From the IMG/VR virus record IMGVR_UViG_3300012351_000031, positions 1 to 21,123 of that record: a stretch of 21,123 nucleotides of DNA; one strand, written 5' to 3'. Each line of letters opens with the position of its first letter. Within the stretch, counting starts at the first letter, position 1. The notes beneath the pieces were generated by a model. That model was not told the DNA's origin. It made no database searches and saw only the letters and a list, made by a program, of their open reading frames with translations. Of this stretch, positions 9,377-14,568 are shown piece by piece. The stretch is from a virus. The position numbers and the translations under genes were made by a program.

Positions 9377-10108
9377 TTACGAAGCTGAACCATTTTGTAG
9401 AATATCATGGATACCTACATCATTGAAAGCAGCGTAAACATTCGCAAGCCATGTCTTCACATAACCACGAAGAACAAGAGAATGACGTGCAGGTTGCCCT
9501 GTGTTGTCAAGATTACCAATATATTGTGTAAAGGTAACACCAGCATTCTCAACGTGTTCTGCAGCAAGTGGATCTAGCTGAGGAATGTCGATAATTCCCG
9601 AACGAATATCACTGAATGCAGCATCATAAGCCTGCTTGTCCCAATCAAAGAATGTGGTGTTATTCACATGATTCTTAATCAAGAAGTGATTGGCACCTGG
9701 GATAACATCGGCTGTTAGCTTAATTTCGCGAAGTGATGCAAGGGTAGGACCCAATACATGCAAAATTGCCAAATTAACGTCTTTGTTTCGGACCATGTTC
9801 AATAGTCCTACTTCACCCATTGTTTTAAGTGTTGGTGATAAGAGTCCGGCCCTGACATCAATAATAGTTACAAGTTGAGATGTAAGCGTATCAAACACTT
9901 TCATTTGATTAGTAGACTTTGTGAGGTCTAGAATCTCAGTGGTTTGTGGATAAAACCTATGAAGGACACCAAAAGGCTCTTCAGTATCATATGCACGATA
10001 TTTTGTCTTATGGTCTACAGCGTAGTCAATAAGAGTCCTTGTAACAGTAGTTTTACCGACACCACCTTTGTCAGCACCCACCATAACAACGAGCGGTTTA
10101 AATTCCAT
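9377..10108 (-). CDS. Orphan ParA/MinD-superfamily ATPase (TraL-like)
   Basis: 243 aa. A deviant Walker A, KGGVGKTT (14-21), is followed by TIIDVRAG (81-88) in place of the usual D-x-x-G switch. The opening VVMVGADKGGVGKTTVTRTL is like the TraL-type ATPases of conjugative plasmids and their phage relatives. ParA proteins bind DNA or membranes in an ATP-dependent way to place plasmids or protein complexes; no ParB or parS-like repeat is seen here. GGAG precedes ATG 10108 by six bases. It is followed by the promoter at 9367. Superfamily call secure; role (genome or structure positioning, replication) unknown. Confidence 0.82.
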   Translation of the reverse strand: MEFKPLVVMVGADKGGVGKTTVTRTLIDYAVDHKTKYRAYDTEEPFGVLHRFYPQTTEILDLTKSTNQMKVFDTLTSQLVTIIDVRAGLLSPTLKTMGEVGLLNMVRNKDVNLAILHVLGPTLASLREIKLTADVIPGANHFLIKNHVNNTTFFDWDKQAYDAAFSDIRSGIIDIPQLDPLAAEHVENAGVTFTQYIGNLDNTGQPARHSLVLRGYVKTWLANVYAAFNDVGIHDILQNGSAS

Positions 10109-10146
10109 TATAACTCCATTATGTTTGTTGTTTTTAGTATTCGAAA

Positions 10147-10223
10147 TGGTATCCTAAGGCGGACTCGAACCGCCAACATTTAGTTTTTGAAACTAACGTC
10201 TCTGCCAATTGGACTATTAGGAC
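10147..10223 (-). tRNA. tRNA-Leu (CAA), short variable loop
   Basis: Acceptor GTCCTAA/TTAGGAT with G1-U72, A73, CCA. Anticodon arm TTAGT/TTCAAAA/ACTAA and T-arm GGCGG/TTCGAGT/CCGCC are perfect. Only five variable bases, unlike class II bacterial tRNA-Leu. Confidence 0.9.
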
Positions 10224-10292
10224 ATAAAAACATTGTGGAAGGACTCGTAAATCCTTCCACGCTTCAACCTTTAAAAGGGCGCGATAGAAAGA

Positions 10293-10553
10293 TTACTGAG
10301 CAGGTCCGCCTGCATTGAGGTTCTGCTTGAGAACGCAAACAGTACCAGAATTGTCAGTGATAAGACAAGCGTTAACGCCTTCCTCAACATGAACTGACTT
10401 GCGAATTGCTTCGTTTACTGCAACGCTTGCAGCAGTCGCTTCAGGATATTCGCTCTTTGGGTAATTAAGGGACGCAATGGTACCAAACTGACCTGCAAAC
10501 GCAGCACTCGAAAGCAAAGCTGAAAACACAACAGCAGTTACAACCTTCAACAT
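10293..10553 (-). CDS. Small secreted protein with signal peptide, 86 aa
   Basis: The N-terminus MLKVVTAVVFSALLSSAAFA (1-20) is a textbook Sec signal peptide with cleavage after AFA. The mature part (GQFGTIASLNYPKSEYPEAT) has two Cys (near 63 and 73) that could form a disulfide in the periplasm. AAGGAGAG lies eight bases before ATG 10553, and a promoter at 10608-10636 gives a 50-nt leader. No family recognised. It may act in the host envelope during infection, for instance in exclusion or lysis control (inference). Confidence 0.75.
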   Translation of the reverse strand: MLKVVTAVVFSALLSSAAFAGQFGTIASLNYPKSEYPEATAASVAVNEAIRKSVHVEEGVNACLITDNSGTVCVLKQNLNAGGPAQ

Positions 10554-10607
10554 ATTATAGACTCTCCTTAAAGTTAAGATCCGGTATGGATCATTTTCAA
10601 TTGTTAC

Positions 10608-10636
10608 AGTGTATCATGATTTGAATACATTGTCAA
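10608..10636 (-). promoter_or_regulatory. Sigma70-like promoter
   Basis: TTGACA 10636-10631, 17-bp spacer, TACACT 10613-10608. The -35 abuts the CCA of tRNA-Leu(TAA). Drives the secreted-protein gene and beyond. Confidence 0.75.
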
Positions 10637-10637
10637 G

Positions 10638-10713
10638 TGGTACTCCACACCAGACTCGAACTGGTACTTTGCAGGATTTAAATCTGCTGTCTCTGCCGTT
10701 GGACTAGTGGAGC
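10638..10713 (-). tRNA. tRNA-Leu (TAA), short variable loop
   Basis: Acceptor GCTCCAC/GTGGAGT with G1-U72, A73, CCA. Anticodon loop TTTAAAT on GCAGA/CCTGC (A-C at 31:39). T-arm ACCAG/TTCGAGT/CTGGT. Confidence 0.88.
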
Positions 10714-10722
10714 ATGAATAAG

Positions 10723-10808
10723 AAGTTGTGAGCTTTGTAGGCGGTTGGGTCATATGACCCACTCACAACTTTATGTAGGGAGTGACCCTACGCTGCCCGA
10801 AGGCCTTA
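10723..10808 (-). ncRNA. Structured spacer between two Leu tRNAs
   Basis: AAGTTGTGAG/CTCACAACTT (10723-10732 with 10762-10771) closes a module holding the perfect 16-bp palindrome TGGGTCATATGACCCA (10746-10761). Next to it are hairpins GTAGGG/CCCTAC and GCC-TTCG-GGC, the latter a stable UUCG tetraloop. It fills the whole gap after the CCA of tRNA-Leu(TAG). Confidence 0.5.
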
Positions 10809-10884
10809 TGGTGTTCTACCGGGGACTCGAACCCCGACTTGATGGCTTCTAAAACCACTCTCTCTGCCGTTGGAGTAGTAGAAC
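10809..10884 (-). tRNA. tRNA-Leu (TAG), short variable loop
   Basis: Acceptor GTTCTAC/GTAGAAC, A73, CCA. Anticodon arm GTGGT/TTTAGAA/GCCAT, T-arm CGGGG/TTCGAGT/CCCCG. D-arm nearly identical to that of tRNA-Leu(TAA). Confidence 0.9.
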
Positions 10885-10885
10885 A

Positions 10886-11119
10886 TTAACCTTTATTGAA
10901 TTCTTCTTGACCGATGGCTTCTACTTGCTCTCGTGTAAGAGTTTCAAAACGACCGTCATAAAACTCAGCGACTGGACGGATCCAAATCTGATCATTATCA
11001 ATCGATTGATAAACTACAACAGGATCACCATCTTGTATTGGTGCATTTGAAGCTTGAGCTATTCCACCACCTACGATATCGTAAATGGTTCCACGCTTTT
11101 TATGACGATAAAAGATCAT
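10886..11119 (-). CDS. DUF1653-like small protein, 77 aa
   Basis: Starts MIFYRHKKRGTIYDIVGGGI at ATG 11119, with AGGAAAGAG upstream; a longer frame would cover tRNA-Thr(GGT). The order Y-R-H-K-K-R-G-T-x-Y then VVVYQSIDNDQIWIRPVAEFYDGRF matches the small DUF1653/phage beta-barrel proteins (Y-R-H-x-K-G-x-x-Y ... V-V-Y ... W-V-R-P ... F). These are thought to bind small ligands or RNA, but no function is proven. The stop is one base from tRNA-Leu(TAG). Confidence 0.72.
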   Translation of the reverse strand: MIFYRHKKRGTIYDIVGGGIAQASNAPIQDGDPVVVYQSIDNDQIWIRPVAEFYDGRFETLTREQVEAIGQEEFNKG

Positions 11120-11138
11120 CTTCTCTTTCCTATTGAAA

Positions 11139-11213
11139 TGGTGCTCACTAGTGGAATCGGACCACTGCGCAGTCCTTACCAAGGACTGATTCTACCATTA
11201 AACTTAAGTGAGC
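11139..11213 (-). tRNA. tRNA-Thr (GGT)
   Basis: Acceptor GCTCACT/AGTGAGC, A73, CCA. Anticodon arm AGTCC/TTGGTAA/GGACT and T-arm AGTGG/TCCGATT/CCACT are perfect. Confidence 0.92.
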
Positions 11214-11266
11214 GTAAATACTATCCCCGCAACCAACTGCTTTTTCATAGAGCAATAAACTACTAA

Positions 11267-11341
11267 TGGAGCTTCCTGCCAGAATCGAACTGACGCGCAC
11301 TCGTTACAAATGAGTGATCCTACCACTAGACTTAAGGAAGC
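11267..11341 (-). tRNA. tRNA-Thr (TGT)
   Basis: Acceptor GCTTCCT/AGGAAGC, T73, CCA. Anticodon loop TTTGTAA on ACTCA/CGAGT (A-C at 31:39). T-arm GTCAG/TTCGATT/CTGGC. Confidence 0.9.
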
Positions 11342-11347
11342 ATAATA

Positions 11348-11752
11348 TTAAAGGTCTTGTTCACCAGGAGCCTTCTCTTTAGGCTCCTCTTTAGGCTTAG
11401 AACCTTCCATTGCCTTTACAACTTCATCCTTGAACGCTTGAACTTCAGCGTCTGTGAAGGGCTTTGATAATTCTTCTTTGGTTATTTTATTATTAGCTTG
11501 GAACCGATTCTTTATCATAAAGGTACGCGCCATGAATGTAGGCATATCCTTAGGTTCTAAACAAACAAACGAAGTCATGAATTGCATATCTTTAGGAACA
11601 TGCTCAGCAATTAACTTTGTTTGTGCAATACGCTCTACTTGAAGCTTTTTTTCACATAAATCTTTGGTAGCAAACTCTTCAGGTCCACCTAAAAGAGTAG
11701 GTGGCGTCCCTTGAATACCAAGAATGAAAGCTAAAACAATCTTATAGGGCAT
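11348..11752 (-). CDS. Hypothetical protein with hydrophobic N-terminus, 134 aa
   Basis: The N-terminus MPYKIVLAFILGIQG may be a short signal or membrane anchor. Two Cys (near 33 and 64) and a long charged C-terminal tail rich in Lys, Glu and Pro (KPKEEPKEKAPGEQDL) follow. AAAGGA precedes ATG 11752 by about ten bases. The promoter at 11785-11813 has its -10 inside a palindrome, so the gene may be controlled by a dimeric repressor. No family recognised. Confidence 0.65.
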   Translation of the reverse strand: MPYKIVLAFILGIQGTPPTLLGGPEEFATKDLCEKKLQVERIAQTKLIAEHVPKDMQFMTSFVCLEPKDMPTFMARTFMIKNRFQANNKITKEELSKPFTDAEVQAFKDEVVKAMEGSKPKEEPKEKAPGEQDL

Positions 11753-11778
11753 TATATAATGGTCCTTTCGTGTGAAGT

Positions 11779-11813
11779 TACCTTATCATAAGGTATTTAT
11801 CAACGAATGTCAA
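11779..11813 (-). promoter_or_regulatory. Sigma70-like promoter with a palindrome over the -10
   Basis: TTGACA 11813-11808, 17-bp spacer, TATGAT 11790-11785. TACCTTA/TAAGGTA (11779-11795) is a 7-bp inverted repeat centred on the -10, placed as an operator would be. GATAAATA (11801-11794) overlaps the spacer. Confidence 0.7.
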
Positions 11814-11831
11814 TGACCGTTTACATTAAAT

Positions 11832-11905
11832 TGGAGCCTGCAAGTGGGTTTGGACCACTACTCTCTTCCTTACGAGGGAAGGATTCTACTTTAAATTATA
11901 CAGGC
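11832..11905 (-). tRNA. tRNA-Thr (CGT)
   Basis: Acceptor GCCTGTA/TGCAGGC, T73, CCA. Anticodon arm CTTCC/CTCGTAA/GGAAG and T-arm AGTGG/TCCAAAC/CCACT are perfect. Confidence 0.92.
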
Positions 11906-11908
11906 GTA

Positions 11909-11980
11909 TTTGTTATGAGCTACCGTTAGATCTGCCACTAAGAGTTGGGCTGCTTACTTAAAAGGGCTATGCATAACAAA
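11909..11980 (-). ncRNA. Structured module ahead of tRNA-Thr(CGT), 9-bp closing helix
   Basis: TTTGTTATG (11909-11917) and CATAACAAA (11972-11980) are perfect complements around a 54-nt interior. It lies three bases upstream of the tRNA 5' end. No class recognised. Confidence 0.45.
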
Positions 11981-11984
11981 TTAA

Positions 11985-12260
11985 AATACTAACTCTAGGT
12001 CTTCAGTTATTCATCGGCTAGGGAAGACTCCACGCAGTGCCGATCCAGATGTTCCAGTGTCAAGTTAGCTGTGGAACCCACGCCTCGAATTGTAAGTTGT
12101 AGGCGTGTATTGACGCCTCGTTCTTTTTGATAATGCATTCTGGGCGTCCTATTTGTTAGACGACAGGGCAGCTAAAAACACCTTTATGCTCTTAGCTGCC
12201 CCGGAGGGCATTTCTCCCACATTTCCCAAAAGACCTTTAAGGTCTCCCTTATCACTCTCT
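11985..12260 (-). ncRNA. Gene-free region with a chain of hairpins
   Basis: No supported frame. Inverted repeats include ATCGGC/GCCGAT, GTTCCA/TGGAAC, CACGCCT/AGGCGTG, GACGCC/GGCGTC and the 10-bp GGGCAGCTAA/TTAGCTGCCC near 12165-12200. A small terminator-like hairpin AGACCTT/AAGGTCT (12231-12245) followed by TTTT lies near the upstream end. It probably is a folded spacer RNA; no known family is recognised. Confidence 0.45.
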
Positions 12261-12270
12261 TACAACATAT

Positions 12271-12344
12271 TGGAGCGGGTGCCGGGACTCGAACCCGGTT
12301 CTACTGCTTGGAAGGCAGGGGCACAACCTATATACCACACGCGC
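12271..12344 (-). tRNA. tRNA-Gly (TCC)
   Basis: Acceptor GCGCGTG/CACCCGC with one C-C mismatch at 4:69, T73, CCA. Anticodon loop CTTCCAA; T-arm CCGGG/TTCGAGT/CCCGG. Confidence 0.88.
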
Positions 12345-12444
12345 ATTGATTTATCCAGGTGTTTTGTGAGGTACCCTGGAACCTCAATCGGTAAGCGTGC
12401 ATAAGACAGGAAGCGCTGAACCGTCTTAAACGTAATCCGACGAA

Positions 12445-12553
12445 ACAAGAAGATTTCTAGTTAAGATAGCCACAATAAGGATCTTTTGAAAGCTTATCGT
12501 CTAACTACAATAACGTCTGAGCGCCTTTCCATTACAGTCCGGACTCTTCTTGT
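12445..12553 (-). ncRNA. Structured module after tRNA-Glu, 9-bp closing helix
   Basis: ACAAGAAGA (12445-12453) and TCTTCTTGT (12545-12553) pair perfectly and begin two bases after the tRNA-Glu CCA. The interior includes the palindrome AGTCCGGACT. The remaining 12345-12444 holds AAGAC/GTCTT and GAGGT/ACCTC hairpins and no gene. Confidence 0.45.
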
Positions 12554-12555
12554 AT

Positions 12556-12633
12556 TGGTAGTGCCAAGGGGACTCGAACCCCTATTATCCTGATTGAAAG
12601 TCAAGAGTACTATTCCAGTTATACGATGGCACC
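12556..12633 (-). tRNA. tRNA-Glu (TTC)
   Basis: Acceptor GGTGCCA/TGGCACT with G1-U72, A73, CCA. Anticodon arm CTTGA/CTTTCAA/TCAGG; T-arm AGGGG/TTCGAGT/CCCCT. Confidence 0.9.
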
Positions 12634-12637
12634 GTAT

Positions 12638-12711
12638 TGGCGATCCGTAGGAGTTTCGATCTCCTGACAACTGTTAGACAGACAGTTATGTTACCATTAC
12701 ACTAACGGACC
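12638..12711 (-). tRNA. tRNA-Asp (GTC)
   Basis: Acceptor GGTCCGT/ACGGATC, G73 as usual for Asp, CCA. Anticodon arm ACTGT/CTGTCTA/ACAGT; T-arm AGGAG/ATCGAAA/CTCCT. Confidence 0.92.
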
Positions 12712-12717
12712 TTGAAT

Positions 12718-12791
12718 TGGCACGAGTTGAAGTAATCGAAACTTCGTAGGCTGTTTTGGAGGCAGCTGTTCTACCACTGAACTAAACTCGT
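12718..12791 (-). tRNA. tRNA-Trp (CCA)
   Basis: Acceptor ACGAGTT/AACTCGT, G73, CCA. D-arm GTTC/GAAC; anticodon loop CTCCAAA on GCTGC/ACAGC (C-A at 31:39); T-arm GAAGT/TTCGATT/ACTTC. Confidence 0.92.
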
Positions 12792-12807
12792 ATATGTAAG
12801 AACATTG

Positions 12808-12878
12808 AAGCGGGTAAGGGAGTCGAACCCATATTCACGGAGTCAAAGGCCGGTGTCTTGCCGTTGGACGAACCCGCA
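12808..12878 (-). tRNA. tRNA-Gln (TTG)
   Basis: Acceptor TGCGGGT/ACCCGCT with U-U at 1:72, no encoded CCA. D-arm GTCC..GAC, anticodon loop CTTTGAC, T-arm TGGG/TTCGACT/CCCT. Flanks AGAACAT/ATGTTCT (12799-12805 with 12882-12888) extend the acceptor helix, as for fMet. Confidence 0.85.
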
Positions 12879-12894
12879 TCGATGTTCTCTTTTG

Positions 12895-12902
12895 TATTTA
12901 TA
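12895..12902 (-). promoter_or_regulatory. Late-promoter-like box TATAAATA
   Basis: Exact match to the T4 late consensus, just upstream of tRNA-Gln and its flanking repeat. Confidence 0.45.
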
Positions 12903-12909
12903 AGCACAC

Positions 12910-12980
12910 AAATCACTATGGGACTCGAACCCATATTAACCCCTGTCACGGGGCCGTCCTAGCCATTAGACGAAGCGAAC
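12910..12980 (-). tRNA. tRNA-like gene, apparent anticodon GAC
   Basis: T-arm ATGGG/TTCGAGT/CCCAT and D-arm GTCT/GGAC are clear and Glu-like. The anticodon hairpin CCCC/GGG(G) leaves GTGACAG or a six-base loop; GAC is the likeliest reading. Acceptor GTTCGCT/AGTGATT has a T-T mismatch and a wobble, and CCA is missing. It could be degraded. Confidence 0.6.
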
Positions 12981-13048
12981 TCACCAAAGAGAGGTTTGCA
13001 GACCCGTGCTTGGTGGTGTGTTACTCCCAAAATCCAAACCCTGCAAGG

Positions 13049-13324
13049 TCAAGACTGAGGAGCAATTGGTAGCTCAGGAAGAAATCGAATCTTCTTTAGG
13101 CCCTTATGAGGAGCCCGTCCCAACCATGGACAGAGCCGTATAAAATGAAGACCGTCCCATCCGACTGTTGTTCCGCCTCTGTACACTTCCATAAAGGAAG
13201 TCACCTCGACTTGGCAGTCCCCAACATCCACGTCTTCAGTGTTGGGCCAGTAATTGTGCGCCGATATTTTCCACTTTACAAGAAAGGGCGCGTCGGCCGC
13301 CAACGCAGAGAAATATTGTGCCAC
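13049..13324 (-). CDS. Hypothetical protein, 91 aa, GTG start uncertain
   Basis: Reads MAQYFSALAADAPFLVKWKI, then VGDCQVEVTSFMEVYRGG and GWDGLHFIRLCPWLGRAP: composition looks protein-like. GTG 13324 has AGGTG about eight bases upstream. The same frame stays open for some 30 codons further up without a standard start and also reads like protein (for example FAGEEN), so the gene may be longer, use an odd start, or be truncated. It is more GC-rich than the T4-like genes and sits in a tRNA field, which suggests a separate origin. Function unknown. Confidence 0.42.
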   Translation of the reverse strand: MAQYFSALAADAPFLVKWKISAHNYWPNTEDVDVGDCQVEVTSFMEVYRGGTTVGWDGLHFIRLCPWLGRAPHKGLKKIRFLPELPIAPQS

Positions 13325-13457
13325 GTTCTCTTCACCTGCAAAGGTTAATGAGCATCGAAGTTTTCCGGCACGCGAAAAGAGGTACTTGACGCTTCTTATG
13401 CAAGAATAAAGGAGTTACATAGAGTACCCATCAGGATTCTAATGCCTTACGTCAAAT

Positions 13458-13531
13458 TGGTGGAGTAATCGAGAATCGAACTCAATGACAGTCGCTGTGC
13501 AAGAGCAACCCGCCACCCCATGGCCTACCCC
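13458..13531 (-). tRNA. tRNA-Ala (TGC)
   Basis: Acceptor GGGGTAG/TTACTCC with the G3-U70 identity pair, A73, CCA. Anticodon arm TTGCT/CTTGCAC/AGCGA; T-arm TTGAG/TTCGATT/CTCGA. Confidence 0.92.
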
Positions 13532-13533
13532 AT

Positions 13534-13626
13534 TTATCTTATGCTCAACTCCCTGGAATCGAACCAGGCTCGCGAACGTTAACAGCGCAGCTGCACACCT
13601 TGTGCATTGAGTTGAGCGTAAGATAA
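13534..13626 (-). repeat. 18-bp inverted repeat extending the acceptor stem of tRNA-Asn
   Basis: 13534-13551 and 13609-13626 match in 17 of 18 positions when one is reverse-complemented. The inner seven pairs are the tRNA acceptor stem, the outer ten are flanking sequence. Confidence 0.8.
13544..13615 (-). tRNA. tRNA-Asn (GTT)
   Basis: Acceptor TCAACTC/GAGTTGA, D-arm TGCA/TGCA, anticodon loop CTGTTAA on a weak stem, T-arm CCTGG/TTCGATT/CCAGG, G73. No CCA is encoded; the helix continues into the flanks. Confidence 0.85.
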
Positions 13627-13632
13627 AAATAG

Positions 13633-13640
13633 TATTTATA
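13633..13640 (-). promoter_or_regulatory. Late-promoter-like box TATAAATA
   Basis: Exact consensus, directly upstream of the tRNA-Asn repeat and at the 3' end of the structured RNA. Confidence 0.45.
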
Positions 13641-14074
13641 TATAGTAACTTTTCGCTCCGTATACCTTGGCTTCCTAGCCTCCGTATAGTACAAGGGTCA
13701 TTAGCACCGCGATAGGTAATGCTAACTTGTCCGTTTACACTCTTGAGTTAGGGGTACCTTCTACATACTGTAGAAGTTAATGCCGCTCTAAGAGCCGATT
13801 GTCGTTACTTATAGAGGGGAAAGGTTTTGTCTATCTGTCCCCGCTCCTGCGGGTCAGAGACCAGCAGAAGTATTAGAGTAGAACGCCTTCGATCCCGAAG
13901 GACATCATATTACGCAAAGGCTCTTGGCCTCTGGGTGATATGATAGTAGTATTTTTACTGCGTTCTAACATTAGCATCCTTGAGTAAATGAATGGGGCTT
14001 ACGTTTCCACTCGTGTTTCGGCCCCATTCGGTACTTTAAATTCTTTCGTGATCAAATATTCTATATCGTTCTAT
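13641..14074 (-). ncRNA. Putative structured RNA of about 430 nt with its own promoter
   Basis: No credible gene. Nested helices TAGAACGC/GCGTTCTA (13879-13886 with 13960-13967), ATCATAT/ATATGAT (13904-13910 with 13938-13944) and CCTTCG-GGAT-CGAAGG form a multibranch domain. Others: GAATGGGGC/GCCCCATTC (13990-14029), CCCG-CAGGAG-CGGG, TTAGCA/TGCTAA and CTTCTAC/GTAGAAG. Several loops hold GGA. The promoter at 14109 points into it, and tRNA-Asn and Ala follow on the same strand. Possibly an ornate phage RNA. Confidence 0.6.
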
Positions 14075-14109
14075 TTATACAGCATACACGGTTAAATCGG
14101 GTATGTCAA
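14072..14109 (-). promoter_or_regulatory. Sigma70-like promoter with adjacent TATAAATA
   Basis: TTGACA 14109-14104, 17-bp spacer, TATGCT 14086-14081; TATAAATA follows at 14079-14072. It points into the structured RNA. Confidence 0.78.
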
Positions 14110-14120
14110 CAATTATTTTT

Positions 14121-14150
14121 CGGATTAGGCAAATCTTTTCGTCTAATCCG
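14121..14150 (-). terminator. Hairpin after the basic-protein gene, terminator-like but without a U-tract
   Basis: CGGATTAG (14121-14128) pairs with CTAATCCG (14143-14150), nine bases after the stop codon at 14160. The following bases on the transcript are AAAAAUAA, so efficient Rho-independent termination is doubtful; it may protect the mRNA 3' end. Confidence 0.35.
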
Positions 14151-14159
14151 ATTTCTTGT

Positions 14160-14354
14160 TTAGAATCCGCGAATTGCCACCTTAACTCGCTCTACTGCTG
14201 CACTGGCGACCAGGTCATTAGTGAAGCGAAGAAGATGCTTCTTCAATCTTACGAGTTTGTTACGCTCGCGCTGATTGCGGTTCTTGTAGTTTTGGCAGAA
14301 AAGGGCATTGCGGCCCCATTTCCGCTGTTTCTTAGTAGCTTTGGCACCTGCCAT
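14160..14354 (-). CDS. Small very basic protein, 64 aa
   Basis: Starts MAGAKATKKQRKWGRN and continues NRNQRERNKLVRLKKHLLRF: about a third of the residues are Lys or Arg, and the N-terminus recalls ribosomal or nucleic-acid-binding tails. AAGGAG stands ten bases before ATG 14354, 76 bases downstream of a promoter -10. Some T4-like phages carry similar short basic proteins of unknown role. Nucleic acid binding is the likely activity (inference). Confidence 0.68.
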   Translation of the reverse strand: MAGAKATKKQRKWGRNALFCQNYKNRNQRERNKLVRLKKHLLRFTNDLVASAAVERVKVAIRGF

Positions 14355-14427
14355 AACGATTGAACTCCTTTATTGTTGGTTCATAACGTCATGACGGCCA
14401 CCTTTTTGTTGATATCGTCTTGTATTC

Positions 14428-14458
14428 TATTTATACGACATATGCGAACACATGTCAA
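14428..14458 (-). promoter_or_regulatory. Sigma70-like promoter overlapping TATAAATA
   Basis: TTGACA 14458-14453, 17-bp spacer, TATAAA 14435-14430, the latter inside TATAAATA (14435-14428). Same composite as at 729-759. Confidence 0.78.
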
Positions 14459-14463
14459 GCGGT

Positions 14464-14568
14464 TTAAAACAGGAGAGCAAAAAGAAATAATATAGCTAAA
14501 ATGGCTAAGAGTTCTGAGGGGTTAATAGCCTTCTTAGTAGAAAGATCTTTTCCTATCTGAGTAATCAA
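14464..14568 (-). CDS. Small membrane peptide, 34 aa, TTG start
   Basis: TTG 14568 overlaps the UGA of the gene above (TTGA) and follows GGGAG by six bases. It encodes a short polar head (ITQIGKDLSTKKAINPSE) and one hydrophobic helix (LLAILAILFLFALLF) that ends the protein. The layout matches the other one-helix peptides of this genome (17957, 15628). Function unknown; possible membrane-protein modulator. Confidence 0.5.
   Translation of the reverse strand: MITQIGKDLSTKKAINPSELLAILAILFLFALLF

Noticed and set aside
12153-12448. Frames on both strands around tRNA-Gly(TCC)
   Set aside because: They read through the tRNA and folded spacers; the protein-like string VPGLEPGS is the known artefact of reading a tRNA T-arm.
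13106-13348. 80-aa frame on the plus strand
   Set aside because: Opposite to the more protein-like minus frame, no SD, and nothing else in the window is on the plus strand.
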